A stretch of DNA of 64,000 nt from a virus. The notes under the pieces were generated by a model, which did no database searches, was not told the DNA's origin, and saw only the letters and a list, made by a program, of their open reading frames with translations. Where the stretch lies: IMG/VR virus record IMGVR_UViG_3300043411_000610, positions 26,678 to 90,677 of that record. The stretch is one strand, 5' to 3'. Positions 23,559-32,805 of this stretch are shown here, piece by piece (position 1 is the first letter of the stretch; every line of letters begins with the position of its first letter). The translations under genes and the position numbers were made by a program.

Positions 23559-25850
23559 TTAGAGTGTGCAGCCACCTCCGATAGAGCAGGTTGCATATCG
23601 GTCTTCTGATTCTTTTTCTGTTTCTACAGTGTCGTCTTTGGCTCCCTTGGTTTTTGCATAATATATAGAAGGAACACCCAACTTATATGATAGTAAAATA
23701 TCTCCAATAACTACAGAATCTGGTAGTTTTTTATCAGGATATTTGTTGAAATCATAATAATGATTCATAGAAACACTCATATCAGTGAATTTTATCATCA
23801 ATGAATATAGTTCAATGATGTGTCTATTATCAAAGGTGAAAGCATATGTATATCGAGGTTTCCATTTGGCAATGTTTGGGACCAATACAGGTAGACGGTT
23901 AGACTTGGATGATTTATAGACCAGTGGCTCCATAGGAGGTTCCACCCCATTAGTAGAACATTGAATAATTGAGCTACTGTCGCACGGCATCAGGCATGAT
24001 AGCGTGTTGTTTCGCATACCATGAGTCACAATTTCGGTTCGTAACCATTCCCAATCAAGATTCAGTTTATTTGGATAAACTGAATCCACATCTTTTTTAT
24101 AAGTGTCAATTGGGAGAATACCCTTACTATATTTTGTTTTATCAAAATATTCACATTTACCCTTTTCTTTGGCCAGATTAACACTTGCTTTAATTAGGTT
24201 AAATTGAATTTTCTCAAATAAATCATGGGTTAGTTGTCTAGCAGAATCTTCAATAAACGAAGAATTGTTTTTTGCCAACCATGCGGCATAATTAGTCACT
24301 CCCACACCAATGCTGCGATTTTTCTGTGCAAAGTTTTTAGCAGATTCATTAAAATAATCCTGAACATCAATAAGTTCATCGAGACCTCGAACGACCAAAT
24401 CACATGCTTCTTCAATTTCTTCATCAGAATTAAGATTTAGAACATTTAGTGCCGATAACACACATACACCAATCAATCCATCTGAACCATCAATCCTCTG
24501 CATTGGTTCCAATAAGTGTAGAACCTCTACGCAGAGGTTAGTAAAATTTACTATACCATCCCATGAACTATGATTAGTAGCATGGTCCACAAATAACATA
24601 TAAAGCCTTCCAGTCTCAATTCGTTCTTTTACAAAAAGGCTCATCAGACTAGATGCTGTAATAACTTTCTTTTTGATTCCTTTTTTCTTTTCGTATTTTA
24701 CATATAAATCATCGAATTCTGATGATCCAAATGCATCATATAGTTCAGTCGTTTCGTTTGGATCAAATAGCGTAATATTTTCGTTTTTCAGGAATCGTTC
24801 AAAAAACAGTTTAGAAGATGCAACCACATAATCTAGTTGACGAACACGATTACTATCGGTCCCCCCATTATTTTTCAATTGAATGAAATCTTCGATTTCA
24901 TAATGGAAGAAATGACAGGTGATGGTTCCGCCACCACCTCTGGTTCCTTGACTAGCTGCCTTCACATTACTTTCAATACATTTTATCCATGGTATAATTC
25001 CCAGATGTGGAATAGTTCCGTTGCGAACAGACGACCCGATAGAACGAACACGACTCATATTGACACCAATACCGTAAGAATTACACGTCGCCATTCCTAC
25101 ACTTGTAAGCATGGCATAAAGACTCTCCTTAGTGTCTGCGGTATCAATTAAGCAGCAAGAGCTATAACTGTTTGTGAGTCCTCTACAATTAGCTTGCAGA
25201 GGTGTAGGCGAACTAACCTTATGTTTGGTGTTGAAGTCAAAGAATTTTTTGATATATTTCAGACGCTTAGAACCTTCATAGTTCTGGAAGAGACGCATAC
25301 CCATTAATGCATATGCAAAGGACGGAGTTTCAAACAATTCACCTGTGATTTTATTTTTGGCCAGATATTTATCCACTAATTGTTGGAGGCCCGCATAGAC
25401 GAAATTATAATCCCTATCATGGTTAATAAATTCATCAATTTTATTGATTTCTTTTTCAGTATAATTTTCTAAAAAGGCTGGGGTATAGACCTTATTATCA
25501 ATATTTTTACGAATAATATCAATTAGTTTTGGTGGGTTTTTTCCGCCCCAAACATCTTTTCTAATTTTGGTATTCAACAATCGAGCAGCCACAATTTGAT
25601 AGTCTGGCTTAGCCTCACTTATGAGATTGACCGCACTATCAATTAGGCAGTCGTGTATTTCTTTGGTTGTTATGTTATTCTTAAAGAATAATTTAGCATT
25701 GATTTCAATGGTGCTCGGTTCTACGTCCTTCAATCCTTCACATGCCCATTCAACCATTTTGTTGATTTTTGATAAATCTAATTTCTCTATTGTTCCATCC
25801 CGTTTTTTTACTGTTATTTCCATAAAGTTTTTGCTCACCATGTCCGCCAT
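23559..25850 (-). CDS. nrdA: ribonucleotide reductase class Ia alpha subunit (763 aa)
   Basis: Reduces ribonucleoside diphosphates to deoxy forms for phage DNA synthesis. An N-terminal ATP-cone (VKKRDGTIEKLDLSKI) gives allosteric control. The redox Cys pair members lie in NSYSSCCLID and VCVLSALN, the thiyl Cys in NLCVEV, and the C-terminal tail ends in CSIGGGCTL with the CxxxxxC shuttle pair. Length matches the E. coli/T4 class. Possible starts are the first or a later Met (M10); the first is used. No intron or intein is apparent. Confidence 0.93.
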   Translation of the reverse strand: MADMVSKNFMEITVKKRDGTIEKLDLSKINKMVEWACEGLKDVEPSTIEINAKLFFKNNITTKEIHDCLIDSAVNLISEAKPDYQIVAARLLNTKIRKDVWGGKNPPKLIDIIRKNIDNKVYTPAFLENYTEKEINKIDEFINHDRDYNFVYAGLQQLVDKYLAKNKITGELFETPSFAYALMGMRLFQNYEGSKRLKYIKKFFDFNTKHKVSSPTPLQANCRGLTNSYSSCCLIDTADTKESLYAMLTSVGMATCNSYGIGVNMSRVRSIGSSVRNGTIPHLGIIPWIKCIESNVKAASQGTRGGGGTITCHFFHYEIEDFIQLKNNGGTDSNRVRQLDYVVASSKLFFERFLKNENITLFDPNETTELYDAFGSSEFDDLYVKYEKKKGIKKKVITASSLMSLFVKERIETGRLYMLFVDHATNHSSWDGIVNFTNLCVEVLHLLEPMQRIDGSDGLIGVCVLSALNVLNLNSDEEIEEACDLVVRGLDELIDVQDYFNESAKNFAQKNRSIGVGVTNYAAWLAKNNSSFIEDSARQLTHDLFEKIQFNLIKASVNLAKEKGKCEYFDKTKYSKGILPIDTYKKDVDSVYPNKLNLDWEWLRTEIVTHGMRNNTLSCLMPCDSSSIIQCSTNGVEPPMEPLVYKSSKSNRLPVLVPNIAKWKPRYTYAFTFDNRHIIELYSLMIKFTDMSVSMNHYYDFNKYPDKKLPDSVVIGDILLSYKLGVPSIYYAKTKGAKDDTVETEKESEDRYATCSIGGGCTL

Positions 25851-25899
25851 ATTTGGTTTGTTTATTTAGTCTGAACCATACCAGTTGACAACCTGCATT

Positions 25900-26517
25900 T
25901 CAAGAATTTTCCCATTCTTTTAATCCCCATTTTTCAATCATTTTTAGCCCCTGTTCAACACTCAGATTTATCCACAGAAAATAATCTGGAGTGTTTCCAA
26001 TTGTGGATAATCCGGTTTCAAAATAATCGGGTTCACCATAACCTGCACGATAGATAAAAGTGTAATGAGATTTAATTTTAAGACCGAGTTCTAATACTTC
26101 TTTAGGAGTCTTATCAGTCGGTTGTCTAGCAAATGATTTTTTACAATCTAATTCATCAGTCCATACATGATCTGCGACCGTCATGCACTCTTCTAAAAAT
26201 TCCTTTTTATTTTCAGGGAATATGAAAAATGTATTAGGTTTAAAAAATTTCATACCAGCTTTCATCAGATCTAAAATTAATTGTGCTTGTGATACATTGG
26301 CAAAACAATCATCCAATTCTTTGATATAGTCTTCTAATGTCATGGCATTGTTTTTTTGTAAAATTTTAAAACCCATTTGATGGTATACTTTGTAACCTTC
26401 TTTAATGAAATATTCAAGTAGATGGTTGTTCATTTTTCGAAAACATATTTTCACATGTTTTCCATCTGTCCAAATCTGTGATTCGTCTAATCCAAATACT
26501 TTTTCAAATTTATTCAT
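25900..26517 (-). CDS. unknown phage protein (205 aa)
   Basis: Mixed alpha/beta composition, many aromatic residues and a C-terminal segment EQGLKMIEKWGLKEWE. No family recognised. It overlaps the upstream gene by four bases. It sits near nrdA, which suggests co-regulation, not a shared role. Confidence 0.55.
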   Translation of the reverse strand: MNKFEKVFGLDESQIWTDGKHVKICFRKMNNHLLEYFIKEGYKVYHQMGFKILQKNNAMTLEDYIKELDDCFANVSQAQLILDLMKAGMKFFKPNTFFIFPENKKEFLEECMTVADHVWTDELDCKKSFARQPTDKTPKEVLELGLKIKSHYTFIYRAGYGEPDYFETGLSTIGNTPDYFLWINLSVEQGLKMIEKWGLKEWENS

Positions 26518-27035
26518 GGTTTATATAGATGTTTACTGTAGAGAGTCCAATCACTAACCAATCGTGTTTTGGTGTCTTTGAGCTTAGTGTTTTTGAATGC
26601 TTCTTCTAGTGTAGCACATTCATAATTGGCATATTCCATCAATCGAGTTTTGAGATTGAACATTTCGAATGTGATGTTATATACATCACCATCAATATGT
26701 GTCCAATCTTTCCATTTAGGTTTTTTACCAAACATTTCTTCTCGTTGTTTCATATGACGTAAATCTGCTCGGAGATTCATATGCCATATCTTAGGACTTT
26801 GAATGTGATATAGTTGGTCATCATCTGGAACATCACGATTACTAAGAGACTTTGATTTTTTATCATAGATATTATCACATCTATAACATTTATATTTGTT
26901 TACAAATATAATAGCATCATCCAATTCGTATTCTGAAAATTTACGTGTGCAGGTATAGCCTCCAATTTCACCTCGATTAATACCTTTTGCACTAACTAAA
27001 CGATATTCAACTTGATAATAAATTCTATTTTTCAT
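26514..27035 (-). CDS. unknown protein with CxxC (173 aa)
   Basis: The frame extends to 27116, but the preceding gene occupies that part; the Met at 27035 (MKNRIYYQVEY) avoids the overlap and is preferred over one at 27068. Contains one CYRC motif. Function unknown. Confidence 0.5.
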   Translation of the reverse strand: MKNRIYYQVEYRLVSAKGINRGEIGGYTCTRKFSEYELDDAIIFVNKYKCYRCDNIYDKKSKSLSNRDVPDDDQLYHIQSPKIWHMNLRADLRHMKQREEMFGKKPKWKDWTHIDGDVYNITFEMFNLKTRLMEYANYECATLEEAFKNTKLKDTKTRLVSDWTLYSKHLYKP

Positions 27036-27045
27036 ATGGATTGGG

Positions 27046-27720
27046 CTACGTATTTTTATATTTTTCATTAAACCGGTTTTTAGGAAGCGCCTCCATTTGG
27101 GCATCCCATTTATCATATTCCTTCATCTTTTCAATCAAAGGAAATTGTGGTTGCATATTACGTTTTTTACATACCCATTTGGTCGATCCATATATAGGAT
27201 CGTCATCGTGCATTTCAAACAGTTCGGGTAATTCGCTGGACTTCACCGGTTCTGCATCCGCGCCTCCCCATGCAAACACGTCACTACAATTTACATATAA
27301 AGTAATGGTTTCTAAAAAATTTTGATCCCAACCGACGAACAATACTTGTTCATCTAACAGCTTGGCAACCATGTTTCCGCAATCACTGTTACTCATGTAA
27401 TTATATGCAGATACCAGATTTTCAGGTTCAAAGTGACAAAAATCAATTTGAATAGAATTCTGATAAAATATTGAAATGACTGAACTATTATGGTGTATCT
27501 GATCATCAGATACACCAAAGTGTGATGACAGTTCTTCATCAGTTAATAAAGGAAAATCTAACAGACAATCTATATCACCGTGACTAGTTTTTTTAATAAA
27601 ACATTCGGGAATAATAGAATATCTGTTCAATTTTTTCGCCAATGTATTACAAACATGTGAACATGTTCTATAGTAGGTTTCATTGTCCATTTTAGGTGCA
27701 GAAAATAACTGGCCTCCCAT
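27046..27720 (-). CDS. possible nucleotidyltransferase-fold protein (224 aa)
   Basis: The segment SHGDIDCLLDF followed by IQIDFCHF resembles the two acidic strands of the nucleotidyltransferase superfamily (GDxD ... D), and the fold order fits. Substrate unknown. A longer frame starts at 27786 but lies within the gene that ends at 27725; ATG 27720 sits directly after that stop. Confidence 0.5.
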   Translation of the reverse strand: MGGQLFSAPKMDNETYYRTCSHVCNTLAKKLNRYSIIPECFIKKTSHGDIDCLLDFPLLTDEELSSHFGVSDDQIHHNSSVISIFYQNSIQIDFCHFEPENLVSAYNYMSNSDCGNMVAKLLDEQVLFVGWDQNFLETITLYVNCSDVFAWGGADAEPVKSSELPELFEMHDDDPIYGSTKWVCKKRNMQPQFPLIEKMKEYDKWDAQMEALPKNRFNEKYKNT

Positions 27721-27724
27721 ATAA

Positions 27725-28006
27725 TTATGCCGATCTCCAAATTTTAATTTTAGTATCCTTTGCTTTAAGTAACTCACTTCTATCACCTTCGATTTTGAAT
27801 GGTAAACTTAATCTAACATTTTTTGGATTCCGATGTTGAATTCTACGATGTTCCATTGCTTCTTTCTTAGTTTTGAATACCCACATATAACCTATACCGG
27901 GATCACCCGATGACCATGCATGACCATTATCTAAATCCCACATGATCCATGCTCTACGCCATCCACAAGAGACATATTGGGTTGCAGGTGTTTTAGGATT
28001 TTTCAT
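27725..28006 (-). CDS. small Trp-rich protein (93 aa)
   Basis: Basic protein with several Trp and Gly (GWRRAWIMWDLD, GIGYMWVF). No known domain. A TTGACA/TATTGT pair about 45 bases upstream is a likely promoter. Confidence 0.55.
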   Translation of the reverse strand: MKNPKTPATQYVSCGWRRAWIMWDLDNGHAWSSGDPGIGYMWVFKTKKEAMEHRRIQHRNPKNVRLSLPFKIEGDRSELLKAKDTKIKIWRSA

Positions 28007-28059
28007 CGAGTTTATCTAAAATGTTTTTCGTTATGCATACATTACAATATCAATGATCT

Positions 28060-28218
28060 TCAATTTGTCAACCGCCAATTTTTATAAAGTCTTAAAATTT
28101 GATCTTGTTCTGAATGAGTAAGCCATTTCTTGAGCCATTTTCTTTGCTTGGAATACTTCTCAAGAAGTTTTAATTTTTCAAAAACGGATGGATGTGGATT
28201 AATCAGATTATGTTTCAA
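28060..28218 (-). CDS. small basic helical protein (52 aa, TTG start)
   Basis: From TTG 28216-28218 to TGA 28060-28062, lying between thyX and the next gene. The sequence EKLKLLEKYSKQRKWLKKW looks like one amphipathic helix. Its last codons contain TTGACA. The start is uncertain because no ATG is available. Confidence 0.4.
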   Translation of the reverse strand: MKHNLINPHPSVFEKLKLLEKYSKQRKWLKKWLTHSEQDQILRLYKNWRLTN

Positions 28219-28927
28219 TCAATTGAAACTTGAATTTATTATATGCTTCCATTGTCCAAGGAAAGAGTTCATTTAGAATATCTTTAATGGCTTTGCCATA
28301 CTCTTGAATTTCCGCTTGTGCATGGGAATCATCACGAAGAGATATGAAATGCAGTAGATTTTTTAAATCCCAACATGCATATATTTCAGTATAGATGTTG
28401 ATAGGTAGCACCATGCGGGCCATTTCTCTAGCAATACCAGATTCCAACATAGACGAATATACTGAATAACAATTAGCACAATAATCTTTGAAGAGTTCGG
28501 AAACATCTTCATGACCACTGTTTAAGCATCCATTAAATTCCATTGATGGCCACCAATTTTCATCTGCTATACTATTTTGTTTATTCTTCGTATCTTGTTT
28601 TCTCCAAATTGTAGGAATATAAAATTCATTTGGAAGTTCTGTATATCTGGCAGAAACTTCATTCAAATTTTGCATTCTATGTCTCACATATTGCCTCATG
28701 ATAAAAATAGGCATTTTAATATTGAGTGTCAATTTACACATTTCAAACGGTGATGTGTGTTTATTTTTCCACAGATATGCTAATAGCTTTTTATCTGCAT
28801 CATCACCTTTTGATGGTGATTTATAACTAATCCTTGCAGCTTCAAGAATGCGCTTATCATTACCCATCCAGTCAATTAAACGGACAAAGCCGTGATCCAA
28901 TACCTGTTTTGTATATCCTTTTTCCAT
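28208..28927 (-). CDS. thyX: FAD-dependent thymidylate synthase ThyX (239 aa)
   Basis: Converts dUMP to dTMP with methylene-tetrahydrofolate and FAD, supplying thymidine. The signature RHR-x7-S is present as RHRMQNLNEVSARY. Further conserved parts are SPFEM, the R-E-M-A-R segment with MVLP, and LLHFISLRDDSHAQ. A longer frame begins at 28957, but the AT-rich leader favours ATG 28927. Together with nrdAB it makes the phage independent for dTTP. Confidence 0.92.
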   Translation of the reverse strand: MEKGYTKQVLDHGFVRLIDWMGNDKRILEAARISYKSPSKGDDADKKLLAYLWKNKHTSPFEMCKLTLNIKMPIFIMRQYVRHRMQNLNEVSARYTELPNEFYIPTIWRKQDTKNKQNSIADENWWPSMEFNGCLNSGHEDVSELFKDYCANCYSVYSSMLESGIAREMARMVLPINIYTEIYACWDLKNLLHFISLRDDSHAQAEIQEYGKAIKDILNELFPWTMEAYNKFKFQLIET

Positions 28928-28990
28928 ATTATTCTTTATTTTTATCGTTAATTGCATGAATACAATTGTGGAAGTTCATGTGATCTACCA

Positions 28991-29464
28991 TTATTTTAAT
29001 TTATATGACAAAATTCTTTGTGATGCACGAAGAACTGGGTTCTTACATGTCACAATATTCGGAAAATCCACCATAATAGGACATTTTTTAGACCGCAATC
29101 TAACCCAAAACACTTGTTCACCAGTTTCGATCTTAATTTTTGTCCAATATCTAAGAATATCTTTAATTAGATTTGATCCTTCCGCAAGTCTTCCAGGCTT
29201 AATTTTGTCCCATTTGGGTGTCGAATAGTCCCGGAGACTCAACTCATCGTCACCAAAAACTAAAACATTCTTATCAGACCATTCGGGGTCTTTATAATGA
29301 CCACCATATGCCAATATATTACCATCCTTATCCCTTTTCAGGATCGCATATAGTGGTTGATTATAATATCTATTTCCGTTTTTCAAAGGTTTATATTGTT
29401 TAAAGGTTGGCACCCGTCGGAGGATTTGCACCTCCGAAAACAAAGAGAACGAACTATCTTCCAT
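28991..29464 (-). CDS. unknown protein (157 aa)
   Basis: AAAGGA precedes ATG 29464 at about ten bases, one of the few clear Shine-Dalgarno cases. Reads PLYAILKRDKDGNILAYGGHYKDP, a strand-rich protein. The first ~18 codons coincide with a tRNA-T-arm-like inverted repeat (29419-29436), so the true start could be a later GTG. Confidence 0.45.
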   Translation of the reverse strand: MEDSSFSLFSEVQILRRVPTFKQYKPLKNGNRYYNQPLYAILKRDKDGNILAYGGHYKDPEWSDKNVLVFGDDELSLRDYSTPKWDKIKPGRLAEGSNLIKDILRYWTKIKIETGEQVFWVRLRSKKCPIMVDFPNIVTCKNPVLRASQRILSYKLK

Positions 29465-29643
29465 GTTGTAAAATCCTTTCAGTCTGACCTGAGTTAGATT
29501 CCCCTATTCACACTTATTTTTATTCTTCAAAAACTTATTATGCATGATTTTCAGAAATCACCCACTTTTACATTTTTTGGCATCTCTAACCGGACTTTCG
29601 ACATCCAATTCCTTACCCAAGGTTGTTGAGCCACTAGCCGGGT
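29408..29643 (-). ncRNA. tRNA-like structured RNA segment (candidate, weak)
   Basis: After a TTGACA element in the end of the 29663-30232 gene, the minus strand starts with ACCCGGC (29643-29637). At 29418-29412 it reads GACGGGT, which pairs in 6 of 7 positions, followed by G and CCA. Just before that is a perfect T-arm-like GGAGG-TGCAAAT-CCTCC. The interior of ~190 bases fits no tRNA. It could be coincidence, a tmRNA-like or interrupted tRNA, or part of the overlapping ORF. Confidence 0.2.
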
Positions 29644-29662
29644 ATATTTTACGTTACGTCAT

Positions 29663-30232
29663 TTAAATCTGTTTGTCAAGTAATTTGTTTAATTGTTCGT
29701 TCGCCATCTGTAAGCCTACAAAATGAGAGAGTGCCCTGATATTGATTGCCTTACCGGCTTCATAGCAACCATGAGCAAATTCTGGATCGCCTGTTTCATC
29801 ACAGATGTGTTCAACTAAACGATATTCAGGACATTCATCTAGATAATCAGTCCAATCTTCAGGTAAATCATCACCACCATAATCAGCAATCCATTCAGCC
29901 GCATGTTCGCCAATCCATTCATATAATTTGGTATAACCATCAATATTATGTGCTTTTCCACAATAATATTCCCAATTATTGTCCGTAAATCCTAAAACTG
30001 AAATTGGTCGATAAAAATTATAAATCTGTTCGCCTAGATCGCCATAAACCATGAGGCATCCACCAGAAGTTACATAGTGTATATAGAAATTAGAATCTCC
30101 TGGTGCTGCCCATTTGAGTCTTTCAATCTTAGATTTACCTTCACCAAAGACTTCATAGGTCGCAACATGGTCTTTAAACCAACGTTCTCGAATTTCGGTG
30201 ATTCGTTTTTCTATAAATTCTTGTTTAGTCAT
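29663..30232 (-). CDS. acidic phage protein of a common unknown family (189 aa)
   Basis: Helix-rich N-terminus, a Trp/Tyr-rich centre and an acidic cluster (YGGDDLPEDWTDYLDECPEY). It ends in LDKQI, where TTGACA of a promoter lies. Coupled to the Thg1 gene by a four-base overlap. Confidence 0.55.
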   Translation of the reverse strand: MTKQEFIEKRITEIRERWFKDHVATYEVFGEGKSKIERLKWAAPGDSNFYIHYVTSGGCLMVYGDLGEQIYNFYRPISVLGFTDNNWEYYCGKAHNIDGYTKLYEWIGEHAAEWIADYGGDDLPEDWTDYLDECPEYRLVEHICDETGDPEFAHGCYEAGKAINIRALSHFVGLQMANEQLNKLLDKQI

Positions 30233-31011
30233 AAAAATAATGTTTCAATTTTATTTTCAACTTTAGTTAGGGGTGGAATATCAAGAATTTCTGTAACGGA
30301 ACGACGGATAATCAAATTTGGATTTTTACGTGCCGCATGTTTTGTGGGTAAGGACTCAATTTCGCTAATATTGAATGCCTTGTCAACCACTTTTCTGCGA
30401 ATATAAGTTCCGCGTTTGAAGAACGAGGGATAATCATTCCAATTAATACCCTTATTCATCAACATGTCTTGCTTTTGTGAACCATTTTTACCATGCAATT
30501 CTTTTGCAGAATAAAAATGATGTGCAGCCATAGAAATCGAATTTTTGGTTGCATCCCATTCTCTCCATAGAAAACAATTGGTGGCTTCTTCAAGTGTCGG
30601 AACCTGCCAAACTCGGGCATCAAATGTAGGGTTCTTTTTAGAATATTGTGGATAAACTTCGGCAATAAGTTGATTAAATTTAAGAGTCGCTAATGCCGCT
30701 AGTTGACTAGTCATTTTCATGATTCGTCCACCAAAGAAAATTTGACTTTTTGGATCAGTCACATACCATCCCAAAGAAATTTCGTCAGATTGGGTATAGC
30801 CAATATTTGCATTGGTTTCTTCCACCAAAAATCGAGTTGTCTCAACCATACAATGACTCATTTTTGAGTCAAATGGGCGATCCATTCCTTTTGTAAAGGA
30901 TGAAAATGATCGTCCATCAATGCGTGCAATAACTGGAAGTCTGGGAAGGAATACCCTAGATGATTCGATCCCTTCATAAAATTTCATTCTATCACCCAGT
31001 GTGTCATTCAT
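30229..31011 (-). CDS. thg1: tRNA-His guanylyltransferase-like protein, Thg1/TLP (260 aa)
   Basis: Adds nucleotides in the 3'-to-5' direction, as in tRNA 5'-end repair. The catalytic Asp residues are in RIDGRSFSSFTKGM (about residue 31) and GYTQSDEISL (about residue 75); the later FLWREWDATKNSISM and KGINWNDYP segments are family-typical. In phages such proteins are thought to repair or mature tRNA 5' ends. Only two tRNA genes lie in this window; neither is recognisably tRNA-His. Overlaps the lipoprotein gene. Confidence 0.88.
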   Translation of the reverse strand: MNDTLGDRMKFYEGIESSRVFLPRLPVIARIDGRSFSSFTKGMDRPFDSKMSHCMVETTRFLVEETNANIGYTQSDEISLGWYVTDPKSQIFFGGRIMKMTSQLAALATLKFNQLIAEVYPQYSKKNPTFDARVWQVPTLEEATNCFLWREWDATKNSISMAAHHFYSAKELHGKNGSQKQDMLMNKGINWNDYPSFFKRGTYIRRKVVDKAFNISEIESLPTKHAARKNPNLIIRRSVTEILDIPPLTKVENKIETLFL

Positions 31012-31247
31012 TTAGTTTTCTTTGGTGGAAGTTTAGGACAAAGAACCCAATAGTCGAGGTGCGTCCTACATGCAAAATATTCATTTCCGTCAATGACAAC
31101 AATTTTATAATCAATTGTATCAGATGCTCTTTGACCAACTTGCAAATGTTGTGTCGGATCATCCATTGCATCTGTCGGTTGTGCATTTTCAGGCACACAA
31201 CTTGTCATTGTTATTACTAAAATGCTAGACAGTAATTTGTTTTTCAT
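31008..31247 (-). CDS. small lipoprotein (79 aa)
   Basis: Signal peptide MKNKLLSSILVIT followed by lipobox-like TMTSC gives a mature chain starting at Cys 17. The mature part is 63 residues with a Cys pair (ACRTH, LCPK). Envelope location is likely. The promoter is directly before the ATG, in the end of the previous gene. Confidence 0.65.
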   Translation of the reverse strand: MKNKLLSSILVITMTSCVPENAQPTDAMDDPTQHLQVGQRASDTIDYKIVVIDGNEYFACRTHLDYWVLCPKLPPKKTK

Positions 31248-31666
31248 TCAGGATTATAATATAGTTTTAGTAGTTTGTCAAGCACATTTTTTCTCGGACT
31301 TTGGCCAGTTCCCCAATTTAGTCTTTTAATAATCCGACTCTTACCTAAGCCCAACCATTGTTCGTATTCTGCCAATTCTTTAAACATCACCTTTTTGTCC
31401 GAACCAAATTGTGTGGCTGTCAAATCTATTACTTGACCACCAATTTCAGTAAAACAATGTCCCATATCAATTGCAGAGGCAAGCCTACAATTTATTGAAA
31501 TATTTTCTTTTTCGACCACATTTTTCAAAAAGAAAGATGCAACTCCACACATACAGTGCAGATCATCTGATCGAAAATAATCGTATTCAACAGCATCCTG
31601 TGAAAATGCAAATTGTTCACAAACAGCCCTACATTTATTTGCTATTCTACGAATTTTCGTATTCAT
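31244..31666 (-). CDS. unknown Cys/His-containing protein (140 aa)
   Basis: The frame extends from TTG 31768, but the small zinc protein occupies 31647-31781, so ATG 31666 is used. Contains CRAVCEQF, HCMCGVASF and GHCFTEIGG: a catalytic Cys/His or a metal site is possible. Its end carries the next promoter. Confidence 0.45.
   Translation of the reverse strand: MNTKIRRIANKCRAVCEQFAFSQDAVEYDYFRSDDLHCMCGVASFFLKNVVEKENISINCRLASAIDMGHCFTEIGGQVIDLTATQFGSDKKVMFKELAEYEQWLGLGKSRIIKRLNWGTGQSPRKNVLDKLLKLYYNPE
31253..31281 (-). promoter_or_regulatory. leaderless promoter inside the upstream CDS
   Basis: Minus strand: TTGACA (31281-31276), 17-base spacer, TATAAT (31258-31253), 5 bases, ATG 31247. TATAAT encodes YYN of the upstream protein, and the upstream TGA overlaps this ATG. 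Confidence 0.75.
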
Positions 31667-31781
31667 CTTTGAAACATTGTTCACAACATCCAAAAAGTGG
31701 GTCAATTTTATTTTGGTGACAAATATTACACATAGGTAATGACCAGAAATTAGACCACCATTGTTCAAATTTATTCCACAT
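31647..31781 (-). CDS. mini zinc-ribbon protein (44 aa)
   Basis: Has MCNIC and CCEQC, a four-Cys knuckle, after an aromatic N-terminus (FEQWWSNFW). It resembles the 45-aa protein at 35977-36114 in layout and in FGCC.QC, so the two are probably paralogues. Start and stop overlap both neighbours. Confidence 0.55.
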   Translation of the reverse strand: MWNKFEQWWSNFWSLPMCNICHQNKIDPLFGCCEQCFKDEYENS

Positions 31782-32031
31782 CTTTAGCTTCTCCAGCCCA
31801 TACAGGACACGTTGTTAATGGAATTAGGCTTCCAATACCGTCATTGCGTCGGGTCATTCCGCTCTGTCTGTCCGATGTATCGAATACACACGTTTCGTTT
31901 TGACCAAAGTGAGATGTTCGATAAAACATGCAAACTTTTCCACACGGAAAATCAGTTGCACAAGTAGGTTTACCGTCTTTATCACGGTAACGAGTGAGAG
32001 TTAATTGGTGTGGTTCTTCAGTGTGTTTCAT
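31771..32031 (-). CDS. small Cys-rich protein (86 aa)
   Basis: The frame begins at 32058, but the Met at 32031 is the first after the preceding stop. Contains ATDFPCGKVCMFYR and CVFD / TTCPVW. The cysteines might bind a metal or form a disulfide. No known family. Confidence 0.5.
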   Translation of the reverse strand: MKHTEEPHQLTLTRYRDKDGKPTCATDFPCGKVCMFYRTSHFGQNETCVFDTSDRQSGMTRRNDGIGSLIPLTTCPVWAGEAKDVE

Positions 32032-32036
32032 AAAAA

Positions 32037-32273
32037 TTAATACACAAAATGAGCACATTGTTCATCAATGCTAATAGTAGTTCTCTTGATTACTCGGTAT
32101 TCATCTCCATTAAATTTAGGAATGCCTAGACAAATAGACATAGCAATTTCTTCAGAATCAAATCCTTGAAAATCGGAGGAAACAATTTTATCTCCAACGG
32201 TTCCATACCAATCAAACCATCCCCTTTTAAGTATAGTTTCCAATTTTTGAATAAAATATTTTTCTGTTTTCAT
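32037..32273 (-). CDS. small unknown protein (78 aa)
   Basis: Acidic/basic mixture, starts by ATGA overlap with the upstream gene. No motif. Confidence 0.5.
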   Translation of the reverse strand: MKTEKYFIQKLETILKRGWFDWYGTVGDKIVSSDFQGFDSEEIAMSICLGIPKFNGDEYRVIKRTTISIDEQCAHFVY

Positions 32274-32800
32274 TGTAGGACAATACCATATTTTTGCTTC
32301 ATGTCAAGGAACCATTGTGGAGTATTTTGTAGTCTATCCCATTTTGCAAATGGTTTATCAAACACATAATATAGCCGATATTGTTGCCAGACGGGCAGAT
32401 CATTGAAATTACGGATACGTTTGCGGCATTCTTTATCGTCTTTAATTGCGGTCACAAATTGAGTCTGTTTGTCATCAGGAAGATTGAGTAGATTGACATT
32501 AGCATTACACCATTCTATTACTTCGGTAGATTTATGGATTTTACCATATCGCTTAGTATTTTCCGCTGATAATGCTCGGCCATAGTATATCATCCAATCA
32601 AAATTTTGTCGAGTTTGCCTAGCCCATTTAGTTGCTGGATGATTGGGGTTGCATTTTTTATATGGTGCAGTGATATCTTTGACCACAAAAGCATCACATA
32701 GCATTTGGGCGCATTCCAAAATAATTTTCATGTGACGATCACAGTGCATTTGTGTGGCTTCTACCGGACAGCCAGTTTCAGATAGTTGAAATATGTTCAT
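32270..32800 (-). CDS. phage protein of the CDRH / NHPATKWAR family (176 aa)
   Basis: Matches a widespread phage pattern: N-terminal CDRHMKIILECAQMLCDA, then NPNHPATKWARQT and KRYGKIHKSTEVIEWC. Members are often annotated as DNA-binding or pyrimidine-dimer-glycosylase-like, but that is uncertain. It has a leaderless promoter. Confidence 0.6.
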   Translation of the reverse strand: MNIFQLSETGCPVEATQMHCDRHMKIILECAQMLCDAFVVKDITAPYKKCNPNHPATKWARQTRQNFDWMIYYGRALSAENTKRYGKIHKSTEVIEWCNANVNLLNLPDDKQTQFVTAIKDDKECRKRIRNFNDLPVWQQYRLYYVFDKPFAKWDRLQNTPQWFLDMKQKYGIVLQ

Positions 32801-32805
32801 ACCAA

